Positions 27,080 through 35,659 of a stretch of 35,851 nucleotides of DNA are shown in pieces (positions within the stretch are counted from its first letter, which is position 1; each line of letters starts with the position of its first letter). The position numbers and the translations under genes are program-made. The DNA is from Verrucomicrobiales bacterium (lineage in GTDB: Bacteria > Verrucomicrobiota > Verrucomicrobiia > Verrucomicrobiales > V1-33): contig CANHIJ010000033.1 in NCBI GenBank assembly GCA_947460575.1, forward strand, positions 1 to 35,851. The letters run 5' to 3'. The notes under the pieces were generated by a model that did no database searches, had not been told where the DNA came from, and was given only the letters and a program-made list of their open reading frames with translations.

Positions 27080-28285
27080 ATGCTTCGCTCCCTGCTTTTT
27101 TTCCTCCCCCTTACCGCCGGGGCGGCCTCGTTCACCCTCGAATCCGCCGTCTCCCACGCCCTGCGCCACCACCCCGACCTGGCCGCTGCCCGCTGCGCCA
27201 TCGCGGAAGCCCGCGGCCGCCTCGCCCAGTCCGGCCGCCTCCCCAACCCCGAAGCGGAAGCCAACCTCCAGCCCAATCTCAACGGCCGCGAGTTCTCCGC
27301 GGAGCTCGGCCTGGTGCAGCGCTTCCCCCTAACGCAGCGCCTCGCCCTAGAGCGCGCCGCTTCCCAAGCCCAAGTCGCCGCCGCCATCGCCGAAGTCCAA
27401 GCCGCCGAACAGCGCCTCGCCGCCGCGGTCCGCAGCGCCGCCGTCAAACTCCTCAGCCTCGACGCCAGCCAAGCCCTCAAGGAACGCCTCGCCGCTAACA
27501 GCAGCCAACTCGCCGCCGCCGCCCGCCAAACCGCCGCCCAAGGCGAAGGCTCCTCCCTCGAGGCCGCCCAATTCGAACTCGAAGCCCAACAGCTTTCCCT
27601 CGACCTCCTCCAACTCCAGTCCGCCCGCGCCGATCTCGTCGGCTCCACCCGCCCCCTCCTCGGCCTCCCCCCCAGCGCATCCCTCAGCTTCACCGGAAAC
27701 CTCGCCGTCCTCCCGCAACCTCAGCCCGCTTCTCCTAACCTCCCCGCTCGACCCGACTACCAGGCCGCCCTGGCCCGCCTCGAGGCCGCGCGGCAAGAGT
27801 CCGCCCTCGCGCGCGCTCAGCGCTGGAGCGACGCCGGGGTCGGCCTCAGCGCCAAACTCGACCGCGCCGAGGACGCCCCCGACGGCCTGCGCACCGAGGG
27901 CCTCATCGGCCTCAAATTCACCCTCCCCCTCCCGCTTTGGCAACAAAACCAAGGCCGCATCCAGGAAACCGCCGCCGCCGCCGACCGCGCCGCCAAAGAA
28001 CTCGCCGCCCTCGACGCCGCGGTCCGCGCCGAAGCCGCCGCCGCCCTCGACATCATGGAGGCCGCCCGCCGCGTCCTCGCTCAACTCTCCGCCCAACTCC
28101 TTCCCAAAGCGGCCCAACTCGAAGCCCAATTCCTCGCCCACCTCCAGTCTGGTCAACCCGGCGCCCAGCGCAGCGACCTCCTCCGCGCCCGCGAAAAACA
28201 CCTCGCCCTCGAACAAGCCGAAATCGACGCCCGCCTCTCCTATCACCTCGCTCTGATCCGCTATCAAGCCGCCCTAGCGCGCTGA
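27080..28285 (+). CDS. TolC-family outer-membrane factor (CusC/CzcC type)
   Basis: 401 residues from ATG 27080; the frame opens at 26987 but the signal peptide (MLRSLLFFLPLTAGAAS) starts here. The mature protein is a long Ala/Leu-rich coiled-coil in two similar halves (about 15-200 and 215-400), each starting with a TolC-type stretch (LESAVSHALRHHPDLAAAR; PDYQAALARLEAARQES). It would form the trimeric outer-membrane channel of the adjacent RND pump. It ends 18 bases before the adaptor gene. Confidence 0.88.
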   Translation: MLRSLLFFLPLTAGAASFTLESAVSHALRHHPDLAAARCAIAEARGRLAQSGRLPNPEAEANLQPNLNGREFSAELGLVQRFPLTQRLALERAASQAQVAAAIAEVQAAEQRLAAAVRSAAVKLLSLDASQALKERLAANSSQLAAAARQTAAQGEGSSLEAAQFELEAQQLSLDLLQLQSARADLVGSTRPLLGLPPSASLSFTGNLAVLPQPQPASPNLPARPDYQAALARLEAARQESALARAQRWSDAGVGLSAKLDRAEDAPDGLRTEGLIGLKFTLPLPLWQQNQGRIQETAAAADRAAKELAALDAAVRAEAAAALDIMEAARRVLAQLSAQLLPKAAQLEAQFLAHLQSGQPGAQRSDLLRAREKHLALEQAEIDARLSYHLALIRYQAALAR

Positions 28286-28303
28286 TCCCACCCCCCTTTT
28301 TCC

Positions 28304-29434
28304 ATGAAACGCCTTCTCCTCCTGCTGGCCTGCGCCCCCTTCTCCCTCGCCGCCGCCCCCGACCCCGCCAAACTCGCCAACACCGTCATCCTCGACGAAA
28401 CCGCGGTGCAAAACCTCGGCATCGAAACCGCCGAAGCCGAAGAAACCGCCTTCGAAGAAACCCTCTTCGCCCTCGGCCACATCGCCGTCCTCCCCGGCAA
28501 AAGCGCCGTCCTCAGCAGCCGCATCCCCGGCCGCATCCACTCCCTCCTCGCCCGCCCCCACGTCGCCGTTCAACAAGGCCAAGAACTGCTCTGGATCGAA
28601 AGCCGCCAACCCGGAGACCCTCCTCCCGTCATCATGCTCGAGGCCCCCCTCAGCGGCCTCATCTCCCAAGTCCACGTCGCCCCCGGCCAACCCGTCACCC
28701 CGGACACCCCGCTCCTCGAAATCGTCGACCTCGAAACCGTCGAAGCCGCCGCCGCCGTCCCCGAATACCTCGCCGCCAAACTCCAGCCCGGCCAAGTGGC
28801 CCGCATCCGCGTCCCCGCCGCCGGCGATCCCCCCTTCGAAGCCCCCCTCGTCCACCTCGGCGCCGCCGTCGACCCCGCCAGCGGCACCCTCGAAGCCGCC
28901 TTCCACCTCCCCAATCCCGACGCCCGCCTTCGCCCCGGCATGCGCGCCGAATTCTCCATCGTCGCCAGCCAGCGCCCCGGCGTCATGACCATCCCCCGCG
29001 GCGCCCTCCAAGGCGACCCCGCGAACCGCTTCGTCTTCGTCAAAGACTACGAGCTCCCTAATGCTTTTGTCAAAACTCCCCTCCTTATCGGCGCCCTCAA
29101 CGACCAGTCCGCCGAAGTCCTCTCCGGCCTCCTCCCCGGCGACGAAGTAGTCGTCCGCGGGGCCTATTCCCTAGCCTTCGCTGGAAAAGGTAGCGTCTCC
29201 CTCCGCGAGGCCCTCGACGCCGCCCACGGCCACCCCCACAACGAAGACGGCTCCGAAATGAGCAAGGAACAACAAGCCCAGCGCCCCGGCACCTCCTCTT
29301 CTAACACGGAGTCCAACGCCCCCGATTCCCCCTTCTGGAAAATCGCCACCGGCCTCCTCGCCGCCCTCCTCGCGCTCGCTACCTGGAAGCGCCCTCCCGC
29401 TTCCCCGCCCGCCCTCTCCGCTCCTCCCGCCTAA
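28304..29434 (+). CDS. RND efflux periplasmic adaptor (CusB/CzcB type) with extra C-terminal membrane segment
   Basis: 376 residues. The signal peptide is MKRLLLLLACAPFSLAAA. A barrel-sandwich/lipoyl-like part follows (HIAVLPGKSAVLSSRIPGRI, later EAPLSGLISQVHVAPGQPVT), then beta-barrel and membrane-proximal domains (AVDPASGTLEAAF, LRPGMRAEFSIV, LLPGDEVVVRGAYSLAF). The family normally ends near there. Here the chain goes on with AHGHPHNEDG, a possible metal-binding tail, and a hydrophobic helix at about 346-360, so both ends may sit in or near the inner membrane. It would bridge the pump to the outer-membrane factor. The leader is CCCCCCTTTTTCC before the ATG, with no Shine-Dalgarno. Confidence 0.9.
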   Translation: MKRLLLLLACAPFSLAAAPDPAKLANTVILDETAVQNLGIETAEAEETAFEETLFALGHIAVLPGKSAVLSSRIPGRIHSLLARPHVAVQQGQELLWIESRQPGDPPPVIMLEAPLSGLISQVHVAPGQPVTPDTPLLEIVDLETVEAAAAVPEYLAAKLQPGQVARIRVPAAGDPPFEAPLVHLGAAVDPASGTLEAAFHLPNPDARLRPGMRAEFSIVASQRPGVMTIPRGALQGDPANRFVFVKDYELPNAFVKTPLLIGALNDQSAEVLSGLLPGDEVVVRGAYSLAFAGKGSVSLREALDAAHGHPHNEDGSEMSKEQQAQRPGTSSSNTESNAPDSPFWKIATGLLAALLALATWKRPPASPPALSAPPA

Positions 29435-29477
29435 CGCCACCTTAGGTCCTTGCTCCTCCCCGCGGCCCCCCCTTCCC

Positions 29478-32400
29478 ATGCTGAACGCCCTCATCCGCTT
29501 CTCGCTCCGCCAGCGCCCCCTCGTCCTGGTCGGCGCCCTCATCCTCCTCGTCTTTGGCCTCTACACCGCCCGCCAACTCCCCGTAGAGGTCCTCCCCGAC
29601 ATGACCAAACCCACCGTCACCATCCTGACGGAATGCCCAGGCCTCGCCCCCGAGGAAGTCGAAGCCCTCGTCTCCCAACCCATCGAAGCCGTCATCCAAG
29701 GCGTCGGCGGACTCGACCGCTTGCGCTCGAATTCCGACGTCGGCCTCTCCCTCGTCTTCGCCGAATTCGCCTGGGGCACCGACATCTACCGCGCCCGCCA
29801 ACTCGTCCAAGAACGCCTCCAGTCCGTCCTCAATAGCCTCCCCGCCCAGGCCAAACCAGGCCTCACCCCGGTCTCCTCCCTCATGGGCGAAATCCTCCTC
29901 GTCGGCCTCCGCAGCACCGACCAGTCCATCGCCCCCATGGACCTGCGCACCCTAGCCGACTGGACGATCAAGCGCCGCCTCCAAAGCATCGGCGGCATCG
30001 CCGAAGTCCTCACCATCGGCGGCGGCGTCAAACAAATCCACGTCCAGCCCGACCCCGCTCGCCTCGCCGCTCACGGCGTAACCCTATCAGAACTAGACGA
30101 AGCAATCCGCCTCGCCGCCGGCAACGCCACCAGCGGCTACCTCCAAGCCGGTCCCCAAGAAGTCATGGTCCGCAACCTCGCCATGACCACCAGCCTCGAC
30201 GACCTCCGCCGCACCGTGGTCAAAACCGTCGCCGACCGCCCCATCCTCCTCTCCGACCTCGCCACCGTCACCCACGCCCCCCAATCCATGCGCGGCGACG
30301 CCAGCATCGCCCTCCCCGGCGACCGCCAAGGCTCCCTCGGCGTGGTCCTCAGCATCGACAAAGCTCCCGGCTTCGACACCCTGCGCCTCACCTCCGAAAT
30401 CGAACAGGCCCTCACCGAACTGCGCCCCACCCTGCCCCCGGGCGTGGAAATCGGCATCATGTTCAAACAGGGCGATTTCATCGAAAGCGCTATCGGCAAT
30501 CTCAAAGAAGCCATTCGCGACGGCGCCCTCATGGTCACGGTGGTCCTCCTCCTCTTCCTCCTCAATTTTCGCACCACGTTCATCACCCTCATGGCCATGC
30601 CCCTCAGCTTCGCCATCACCGTCCTCACTTTTAAGTGGTTCAACATCTCGGTCAATTCCATGACCCTCGGAGGCCTCGCCGTGGCCATCGGCATGGTCGT
30701 CGACGACGCCATCGTGGACGTCGAAAACGTCTTCCGCCGCCTCCGCGAAAACGCCGCTCAGCCCCAGCCCCGCCCCCGCCTGGAGGTCATCGCCCAGGCC
30801 TCCGGAGAAGTCCGCCACTCCATCCTCTACGCCACCCTCCTCATCATTCTCGTCTTCCTCCCCCTCATGGCCCTGGAAGGCTTAGAAGGCCGCCTCTTCA
30901 CCCCCATCGCCATCGCCACCATCGTCAGCATGGCCGCCTCTTTCGTGGTCTCTCTAACAGTTATTCCAGTGCTCTGCTCCCTCCTGCTCCGCCCCCGGGT
31001 GGGCCAGGTCCACCGCGACGGCTTCCTCATCCGCGCCGTGAAAAAGGGCGTGGCCCACACCTTCCTCAAAGCCGCCCTGGGCGCTCCCTACCTAGTCATG
31101 GCCGCGGTCTCCCTCCTCCTCCTCGCCGCCCTCAGCCTCTACCCCAAAATGGGCCAAGAGTTCCTCCCCACCTTCAACGAAGGCAGCGCCACCATCTCCT
31201 TCGCCAGCGCCCCCGGCACTTCCCTCCAGCAAAGCAACGACATCGGCGAAGTCGGCACCCGCCTCCTCCTCTCCATCCCCGAAGTCAAAAGCGTCGGCCG
31301 CCGCGCCGGCCGCGCCGAAAAAGACGACCACGTCATGCCCGTCTCCGTCAACGAATACGACGTCGAATTCCACCCCAGCGGCCGCTCCCGCCCCGAAGTC
31401 TTCGCCGCCATCCGCGAAAAGTTGGGCTCCGTCCCCGGCACGTTCTGCAACGTCGGCCAACCCATCGGCCACCGCCTCAGCCACATGCTCAGCGGCGTCT
31501 CCGCCAAGGTCGCCGTCAAAATCTTCGGCCCCGACCTCGACGTCCTCCGCGAAAAAGGCGCCCAGGTCCGCGATCTCGCTAAGGCCATCCCCGGCCTAAC
31601 TGACGTCAACCTCGAGGCCCAGGTCCCCATCCCCCAACTCAAAGTCGAGGTCGACCGCGACCGCGCCCTCGCCCACGGCGTGCCCCCCGGCGCTATCAAT
31701 GAACAAGTCGCCGCTCTCCTCGGAGGCACCACCCTAGCGGAACTTCGCGAAGGCCCCCGCAGCGTCGACTTGGTCCGCCGCCTCAGCCCAGCGTGGCAGC
31801 GCGACCCCCGCCAGCTCGGCGAACTCCTCATCGAAACCCCCTCCGGCCCCCGCATCCCCCTGCGCCTCCTCGCCGACATCCGCGAGGCCAAGGGCCCCAA
31901 CGTCATCAACCGCGAGCGCACCCAGCGCCGCATCGTGATCGGCGCCAACACCAACCAGCGAGACCTCGCCAGTCTGGTGCAGCGCTGGCAGCGCGAGGTC
32001 GCAGAAAAAATAAAGCTCCCCGAGGGTTACTACGTCAGCTTCGAAGGCGAATACCTCGCCCAACAACAAGCCACCCAGCGCATCGCCCTCTTCTTCTCCC
32101 TCGTCCTCGCCGTCATTCTCCTCCTCCTCTTCGGCTATTTCCGCAGCTGCTCCCTCGCCCTCCAGGTCATGCTCAATATTCCCCTAGCCTTGATGGGGGG
32201 ACTCACTCTAACCTACTATATGATTCACAACATCAGCATCGCCACCCTGGTCGGATTCATTGCCGTGGGCGGCGTGGCCGCGCGCAATGGCATCATGATG
32301 ATCTCGCACTACCTCCACCTCATGCGCCACGAGGGCGAAGGCTTCACCCGCGCCATGGTCATCCGCGGCACCCAAGAGCGGCTCGTCCCCGTGCTCATGA

Positions 32401-32612
32401 CCGCCCTCGCCGCCGGCACCGCCCTGGTGCCCCTCCTCCTCGCCGCCCACGAGCCCGGCAAGGAAATCCTCCACCCCGTGGCTGTGGTCATGGTCGGCGG
32501 CCTCCTTTCCTCCACCCTGCTCGACCTGGTCGTCACCCCCGCCCTGTTCTTCGCCTTCGGGCGCCGCGCCGCCGCCCACTCCCTGGCACTCAACTCCGCC
32601 GCCAGCCAATAA
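29478..32612 (+). CDS. Heavy-metal RND efflux pump (CusA/CzcA type)
   Basis: 1044 residues, the full family length. The order is helix 1 (10-30), the porter domain, helices 2-6 (about 345-500), helix 7 near 535-555, a second porter domain and helices 8-12 (about 870-1030). GMVVDDAIVDVEN (406-418) in helix 4 is the proton-relay motif of the HME (heavy-metal efflux) branch. The opening PVEVLPDMTKPTVTILTECPG is also typical of that branch. The metal cannot be fixed: CusA and CzcA differ at residues I cannot align by eye. It is the pump of the 26.5-33.1 kb operon; a 43-base gap follows the adaptor gene. Confidence 0.95.
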   Translation: MLNALIRFSLRQRPLVLVGALILLVFGLYTARQLPVEVLPDMTKPTVTILTECPGLAPEEVEALVSQPIEAVIQGVGGLDRLRSNSDVGLSLVFAEFAWGTDIYRARQLVQERLQSVLNSLPAQAKPGLTPVSSLMGEILLVGLRSTDQSIAPMDLRTLADWTIKRRLQSIGGIAEVLTIGGGVKQIHVQPDPARLAAHGVTLSELDEAIRLAAGNATSGYLQAGPQEVMVRNLAMTTSLDDLRRTVVKTVADRPILLSDLATVTHAPQSMRGDASIALPGDRQGSLGVVLSIDKAPGFDTLRLTSEIEQALTELRPTLPPGVEIGIMFKQGDFIESAIGNLKEAIRDGALMVTVVLLLFLLNFRTTFITLMAMPLSFAITVLTFKWFNISVNSMTLGGLAVAIGMVVDDAIVDVENVFRRLRENAAQPQPRPRLEVIAQASGEVRHSILYATLLIILVFLPLMALEGLEGRLFTPIAIATIVSMAASFVVSLTVIPVLCSLLLRPRVGQVHRDGFLIRAVKKGVAHTFLKAALGAPYLVMAAVSLLLLAALSLYPKMGQEFLPTFNEGSATISFASAPGTSLQQSNDIGEVGTRLLLSIPEVKSVGRRAGRAEKDDHVMPVSVNEYDVEFHPSGRSRPEVFAAIREKLGSVPGTFCNVGQPIGHRLSHMLSGVSAKVAVKIFGPDLDVLREKGAQVRDLAKAIPGLTDVNLEAQVPIPQLKVEVDRDRALAHGVPPGAINEQVAALLGGTTLAELREGPRSVDLVRRLSPAWQRDPRQLGELLIETPSGPRIPLRLLADIREAKGPNVINRERTQRRIVIGANTNQRDLASLVQRWQREVAEKIKLPEGYYVSFEGEYLAQQQATQRIALFFSLVLAVILLLLFGYFRSCSLALQVMLNIPLALMGGLTLTYYMIHNISIATLVGFIAVGGVAARNGIMMISHYLHLMRHEGEGFTRAMVIRGTQERLVPVLMTALAAGTALVPLLLAAHEPGKEILHPVAVVMVGGLLSSTLLDLVVTPALFFAFGRRAAAHSLALNSAASQ

Positions 32613-32673
32613 ATTTCCGCGCGGCCGGGACTTCTCCCGACCCCGCGGCCCTCAACCCACTGCTAACCTACCC

Positions 32674-33126
32674 ATGAAAACCCCCATTGCCCTCCTCGCC
32701 CTCGCCCTCAGCGCCGGTTTCGCCCTTGCCCACGGCGGCGTGGAACTCGGTCCCAACGGCGGCCGCATCCTCGAATTCAGCAAAAACGAAACCCTCCACG
32801 GCGAAGTCATTCTCGCCGCCGACAAGTTCCAGGTCGCCCTCCTCGACAAGGACCAAAAGCCCACCGCCCTCCCCACCGCCACCCTCACCGCCACCAGCGG
32901 CACCGGCGCCAAACCCACCAAGCTCGCCGTAGAAAAAACCCCCACCGGCTTCGCCTTCCCCGCCGTCGCCGCCGGCCAAACCGTCGTCCTCCAGTTCCGC
33001 GACTCCGCCACTGGCAAACCCGTGACCGCCCGCTTCAAATTCGACCCCTCCAACTGCGAGTCCTGCAACCACCCCGAGTGGCTCTGCCAGTGCGCCGCCG
33101 CCGAAGCCCCCAAAAAGGCCAAATAG
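32674..33126 (+). CDS. Exported small protein with C-terminal Cys cluster, end of metal efflux operon
   Basis: 150 residues. A signal peptide ends near AHGG (MKTPIALLALALSAGFALA). The mature N-terminus reads HGGVELGPNGGRILEF, followed by a beta-rich middle (40-125). A compact C-terminal cluster CESCNHPEWLCQC has C128, C131, H133, C138 and C140 and could bind a metal ion. It follows the pump gene by 61 bases on the same strand. A periplasmic metal-handling role fits the context but is inference; no named family recognised. Confidence 0.75.
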   Translation: MKTPIALLALALSAGFALAHGGVELGPNGGRILEFSKNETLHGEVILAADKFQVALLDKDQKPTALPTATLTATSGTGAKPTKLAVEKTPTGFAFPAVAAGQTVVLQFRDSATGKPVTARFKFDPSNCESCNHPEWLCQCAAAEAPKKAK

Positions 33127-33137
33127 CCCCCTCCCGC

Positions 33138-33178
33138 CCTGGCAACGCCGCGCCCCACCTCGGCGCGGCGTCCCCAGG
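33138..33178 (+). terminator. Long hairpin after the metal efflux operon
   Basis: Perfect 10-base arms ACGCCGCGCC (33145-33154) and GGCGCGGCGT (33162-33171) flank a 7-base loop. An outer CCTGG/CCAGG pair (33138-33142, 33174-33178) extends the stem. It lies just after the last stop codon. No T-tract follows, so it could act as an intrinsic terminator only weakly, or protect the 3' end. Confidence 0.5.
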
Positions 33179-33182
33179 TGGC

Positions 33183-33567
33183 TCAACTAATGAAACGCGT
33201 CCCTGGGGCTCTCCTTGGTGACAACCTCGGCGGATGATCCGTTTTTTCGCCTCAGGAGGCTCACCCTTGAGGTGAGTCCCTTCCGTTGTCTCATGCCCCT
33301 ACCGAATCGTGAATGGTGGACACGCCTAGCAGCAATGCCGGAGGCATCCCCTCATGATATCGTAAACATCCTGATGCCGGAGGCATCTCAGCCGGTAGCC
33401 GGTGGTTGAGCGGAGCGACACCACCGGATTCCCCGTTTTCGCATCATCCGCACCCCGGCAGGGGTGCCAGCGCCCCGTCCCCACAACATGCCCAAAGCGT
33501 GAGGAGAAAGCCTCCCGCGCCAACGCTCCGCGCCCCCCGGATACGATAGTCCACGCACGATTTTAGG
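33183..33567 (+). mobile_element. TIR-type multi-hairpin element, copy B
   Basis: Aligned with copy A over GGGCTCT...GATCCG (about 33207-33240), the MIRFFASGGSP-coding segment (from 33235), perfect GATGCC hairpin (33373-33387), GTAG plus CCGGTGGT/ACCACCGG hairpin (33395-33427), GCACCCC/GGGGTGC hairpin (33450-33467), a CGCTCCGCGCCC block and the right end GATAGTCCACGCACGATTTTAGG (33545-33567). The left end is decayed, so its boundary is approximate. It is about half the length of copy A because the later hairpins and palindrome are missing. It fills the gap between two converging genes and stops one base before the M23 stop codon. Confidence 0.6.
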
Positions 33568-33568
33568 C

Positions 33569-34792
33569 TCAAAAATCTCCCGCCACCAAGCTCAAAAAGC
33601 GATTCCCCTCCGCCGTCAAGGTGGCGCTATTCCCACTCCCGCCCAACATCGAGCGCGTATTCCACGAGTGGTACCCCGCAAAGGCCCGGACCCAGGACAC
33701 GCTGGGAAAGCTCACCGCCTGGCTCGCGGGCGCCACCGCCACCGGCACCCCCGGACCCGTAAAGCTGATCTCCCAGGCCGCCGCCGCAGGCCCCGGTTGC
33801 CGCAGCCACGGATAGCGCCCCACCAATTCTAACTCTTGCCCCCGGTTCGGCACTAACACCTTGTAGTAGACCTCCTGCCCGCGCAAAAACTGGTCCGGCA
33901 TCAACCGTCGGTCGGCCTGCTGCGCCGTAAAAAACGCCGCCACGTCCAGCCCCATCAGGTTCGACCCGTGGTAGTTGCCGTGCCGATTGGCCAGCGCCCC
34001 CGTCCGCTTGTTATAGTCCTCAAAGCGCTCCGAGAGCACTAAGCCCACTTCCAAGTGCACGTGGGCCCGGCGCCGGTCGATGCCGTCCCCAGTATGCCCG
34101 AGCAAGCCGACCCGCTGGCCCCGCTGGATCGGCGTCCCCGCCGCCACCGAGGCCTCCTTGAGGTGCGCATAGAGACTGTAAAATTCCCCCGCCGCCCCCA
34201 CCCGGTGCAGCAAGACGGCGTAGTTCCCATAATTGCTCGTGTGCGCCGATGCCGTGACGTAGACCACCGCACCATCCGCCACCGCCCGCACTTCATCGGT
34301 GGGTTCGCCCCGCCCATCCCGGCCCTCGGGCGCGATGTCGATGCCCTCGTGAAATTTAGTGAAAACCGTCCCCTGGGCGGTTTCCCGGGGATTGCGCACA
34401 AATCCATAGGCGCCCCCCTGCCACACTTGGATCTGCCCCGTCGGCGTATAGCGGTCCACAAACATAAAAAATTGCTCCGGCTGGCTCTGCAACAGCCGCT
34501 GGTTGTCCGTGGGCAAGGCAAACTCCAGCACCGGCCGCTCCTGCTCCGGCCGCTCCGGCCGCTCCACCCGCTCCACCCGCGGCGCCACCGCCGCCGCCGG
34601 GACCACCGCCGGGACCACCACGGGCGCCGCCACCTCCGCTTGCGGCAGCGCGACCGACGGGCGCGCCGCTCCCGCCTCCGCAGGCCTTTCCCGCTTCTCT
34701 CCTAGCCACAGCAGCAGGGCCCACCCCATCAAGAGCACCCCCAAGAAGGCGATCCAAGACGGCAGATGCTTCGGCAAGCGCAGTCGAGCCAT
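33569..34792 (-). CDS. M23-family metallopeptidase, membrane-anchored
   Basis: 407 residues. One N-terminal membrane helix (about 11-32) leads to a Pro/Ala/Val linker with an RVERPERPEQERP stretch (72-87). The LytM/M23 domain follows with complete zinc-binding and catalytic residues: H148 and D152 in FHEGIDI, H210 in YSLYAHL, H244 and H246 in AHVHLEVG. M23 enzymes cut peptide cross-links in peptidoglycan or act in division-site activation. The last 140 residues are a separate domain of unknown type (LVGRYPWLRQPG). It starts 4 bases after the stop of the small secreted protein gene, so the two are co-transcribed. Confidence 0.9.
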   Translation of the reverse strand: MARLRLPKHLPSWIAFLGVLLMGWALLLWLGEKRERPAEAGAARPSVALPQAEVAAPVVVPAVVPAAAVAPRVERVERPERPEQERPVLEFALPTDNQRLLQSQPEQFFMFVDRYTPTGQIQVWQGGAYGFVRNPRETAQGTVFTKFHEGIDIAPEGRDGRGEPTDEVRAVADGAVVYVTASAHTSNYGNYAVLLHRVGAAGEFYSLYAHLKEASVAAGTPIQRGQRVGLLGHTGDGIDRRRAHVHLEVGLVLSERFEDYNKRTGALANRHGNYHGSNLMGLDVAAFFTAQQADRRLMPDQFLRGQEVYYKVLVPNRGQELELVGRYPWLRQPGPAAAAWEISFTGPGVPVAVAPASQAVSFPSVSWVRAFAGYHSWNTRSMLGGSGNSATLTAEGNRFLSLVAGDF

Positions 34793-34796
34793 CCGC

Positions 34797-35279
34797 TTAA
34801 CCAGGCTGCACTCCCCCGACCCGTTTCATTTTCTTGCTCTTGTCGAAGGCCTTAAAATCCGCCTCCGTCAGCCCGCTCCATATCACCATGCGGCGATCCG
34901 TCGGGGCCCGGTCGATCCGCACCGTGTCCACCGGACGCCCATTCACGATGATCCGCGCCAACTTTCCCTGAAAAGTAGAGCACATCACTTGAACCGCCCG
35001 ACTCCCCTCATCGTTGAGGTACAGCACCGCCCCAAAGCTCAGCCCATCCTCCGATTGAAAAGCCGTATACCCCGAAAAATGCCGCCCGCTCACCTCCGGC
35101 GAAATGCGAAACCAATACCGCTCCGCCCCCACCTCGTCGCTCCGCACCATCCGCCGCCCCTCGTCCTCTGCCCCTTCAGGGTGCAGCGCAATGAAGGGCC
35201 CATTGTTTTTTCCCGCCGCCTGGAGCCCTCCAGACCCCAGGCTCAGCCCCAAAAGCAAGCAGTTCAGCAGTCGTTTCAT
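34797..35279 (-). CDS. Small secreted protein of unknown function
   Basis: 160 residues from ATG 35279; the frame is open to 35399, but a clean signal peptide (MKRLLNCLLLGLSLGSGGLQA) starts here. The mature part is beta-rich (ERYWFRISPEVSGRHFSGYT, VLYLNDEGSRAVQVM) with a basic C-terminus (KSKKMKRVGG). No family recognised. Its stop lies 4 bases before the M23 peptidase start, so a joint envelope role is likely (inference). A short GGGGGG precedes the ATG. Confidence 0.75.
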   Translation of the reverse strand: MKRLLNCLLLGLSLGSGGLQAAGKNNGPFIALHPEGAEDEGRRMVRSDEVGAERYWFRISPEVSGRHFSGYTAFQSEDGLSFGAVLYLNDEGSRAVQVMCSTFQGKLARIIVNGRPVDTVRIDRAPTDRRMVIWSGLTEADFKAFDKSKKMKRVGGVQPG

Positions 35280-35351
35280 CCCCCCATCATGCGGGTTTCC
35301 CCCGCGAACGCAAGCCCGCACCGCCCCACCGCCCGCACAGCACATCCCCAG

Positions 35352-35531
35352 CGCCCCACAGGGCAAGGCCCTGGCTCTCTGGCAGCCCCAGCGGGGCAAT
35401 ATTCCTCAGCCCAGGGCAACGCCCTGGTTTTCTGAGCCCCAACGGGGCTAGTGCATCCCAGCCCAGGGCAACGCCCTGGTTTTCTGAGCCCCAACGGGGC
35501 TAGCGCATCCCAGCCCAGGGCAACGCCCTGG
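35352..35531. repeat. Tandem array of 52-base double-hairpin units
   Basis: Units begin at 35409 and 35461, with a partial third at 35513, giving period 52; a diverged unit starts near 35352. Each unit has CCCAGGGCAACGCCCTGG (a stem of seven or eight bases, loop AAC) followed by GCCCCAACGGGGC (stem five, same loop AAC). The same CCCAGGGC hairpin occurs in copy A at 20110 and 20190. No gene is present in 35280-35659. A further hairpin GCGCTC/GAGCGC is at 35554-35570. Confidence 0.85.
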
Positions 35532-35659
35532 GTAACATGGGCCGCAAACCGGTGCGCTCTGAAGGAGCGCCGCATCCGCGGTGAATGAGGCCTGAGCCCG
35601 CGGCGCATCGCCCTGCGGCATCCCCTCAGAACGCGGGGGCCTCGGACCTTGGAATTAAC

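Noticed and set aside
33215..33409. 64-codon open frame in repeat copy B
   Set aside because: Not in the same frame as the open frame of copy A at the conserved segment, and made of translated repeats (MPEAS...PVAGG).
35352..35531. Possible CRISPR array
   Set aside because: Units are directly adjacent 52-base repeats with near-identical content throughout; there are no unique spacers and no cas genes.
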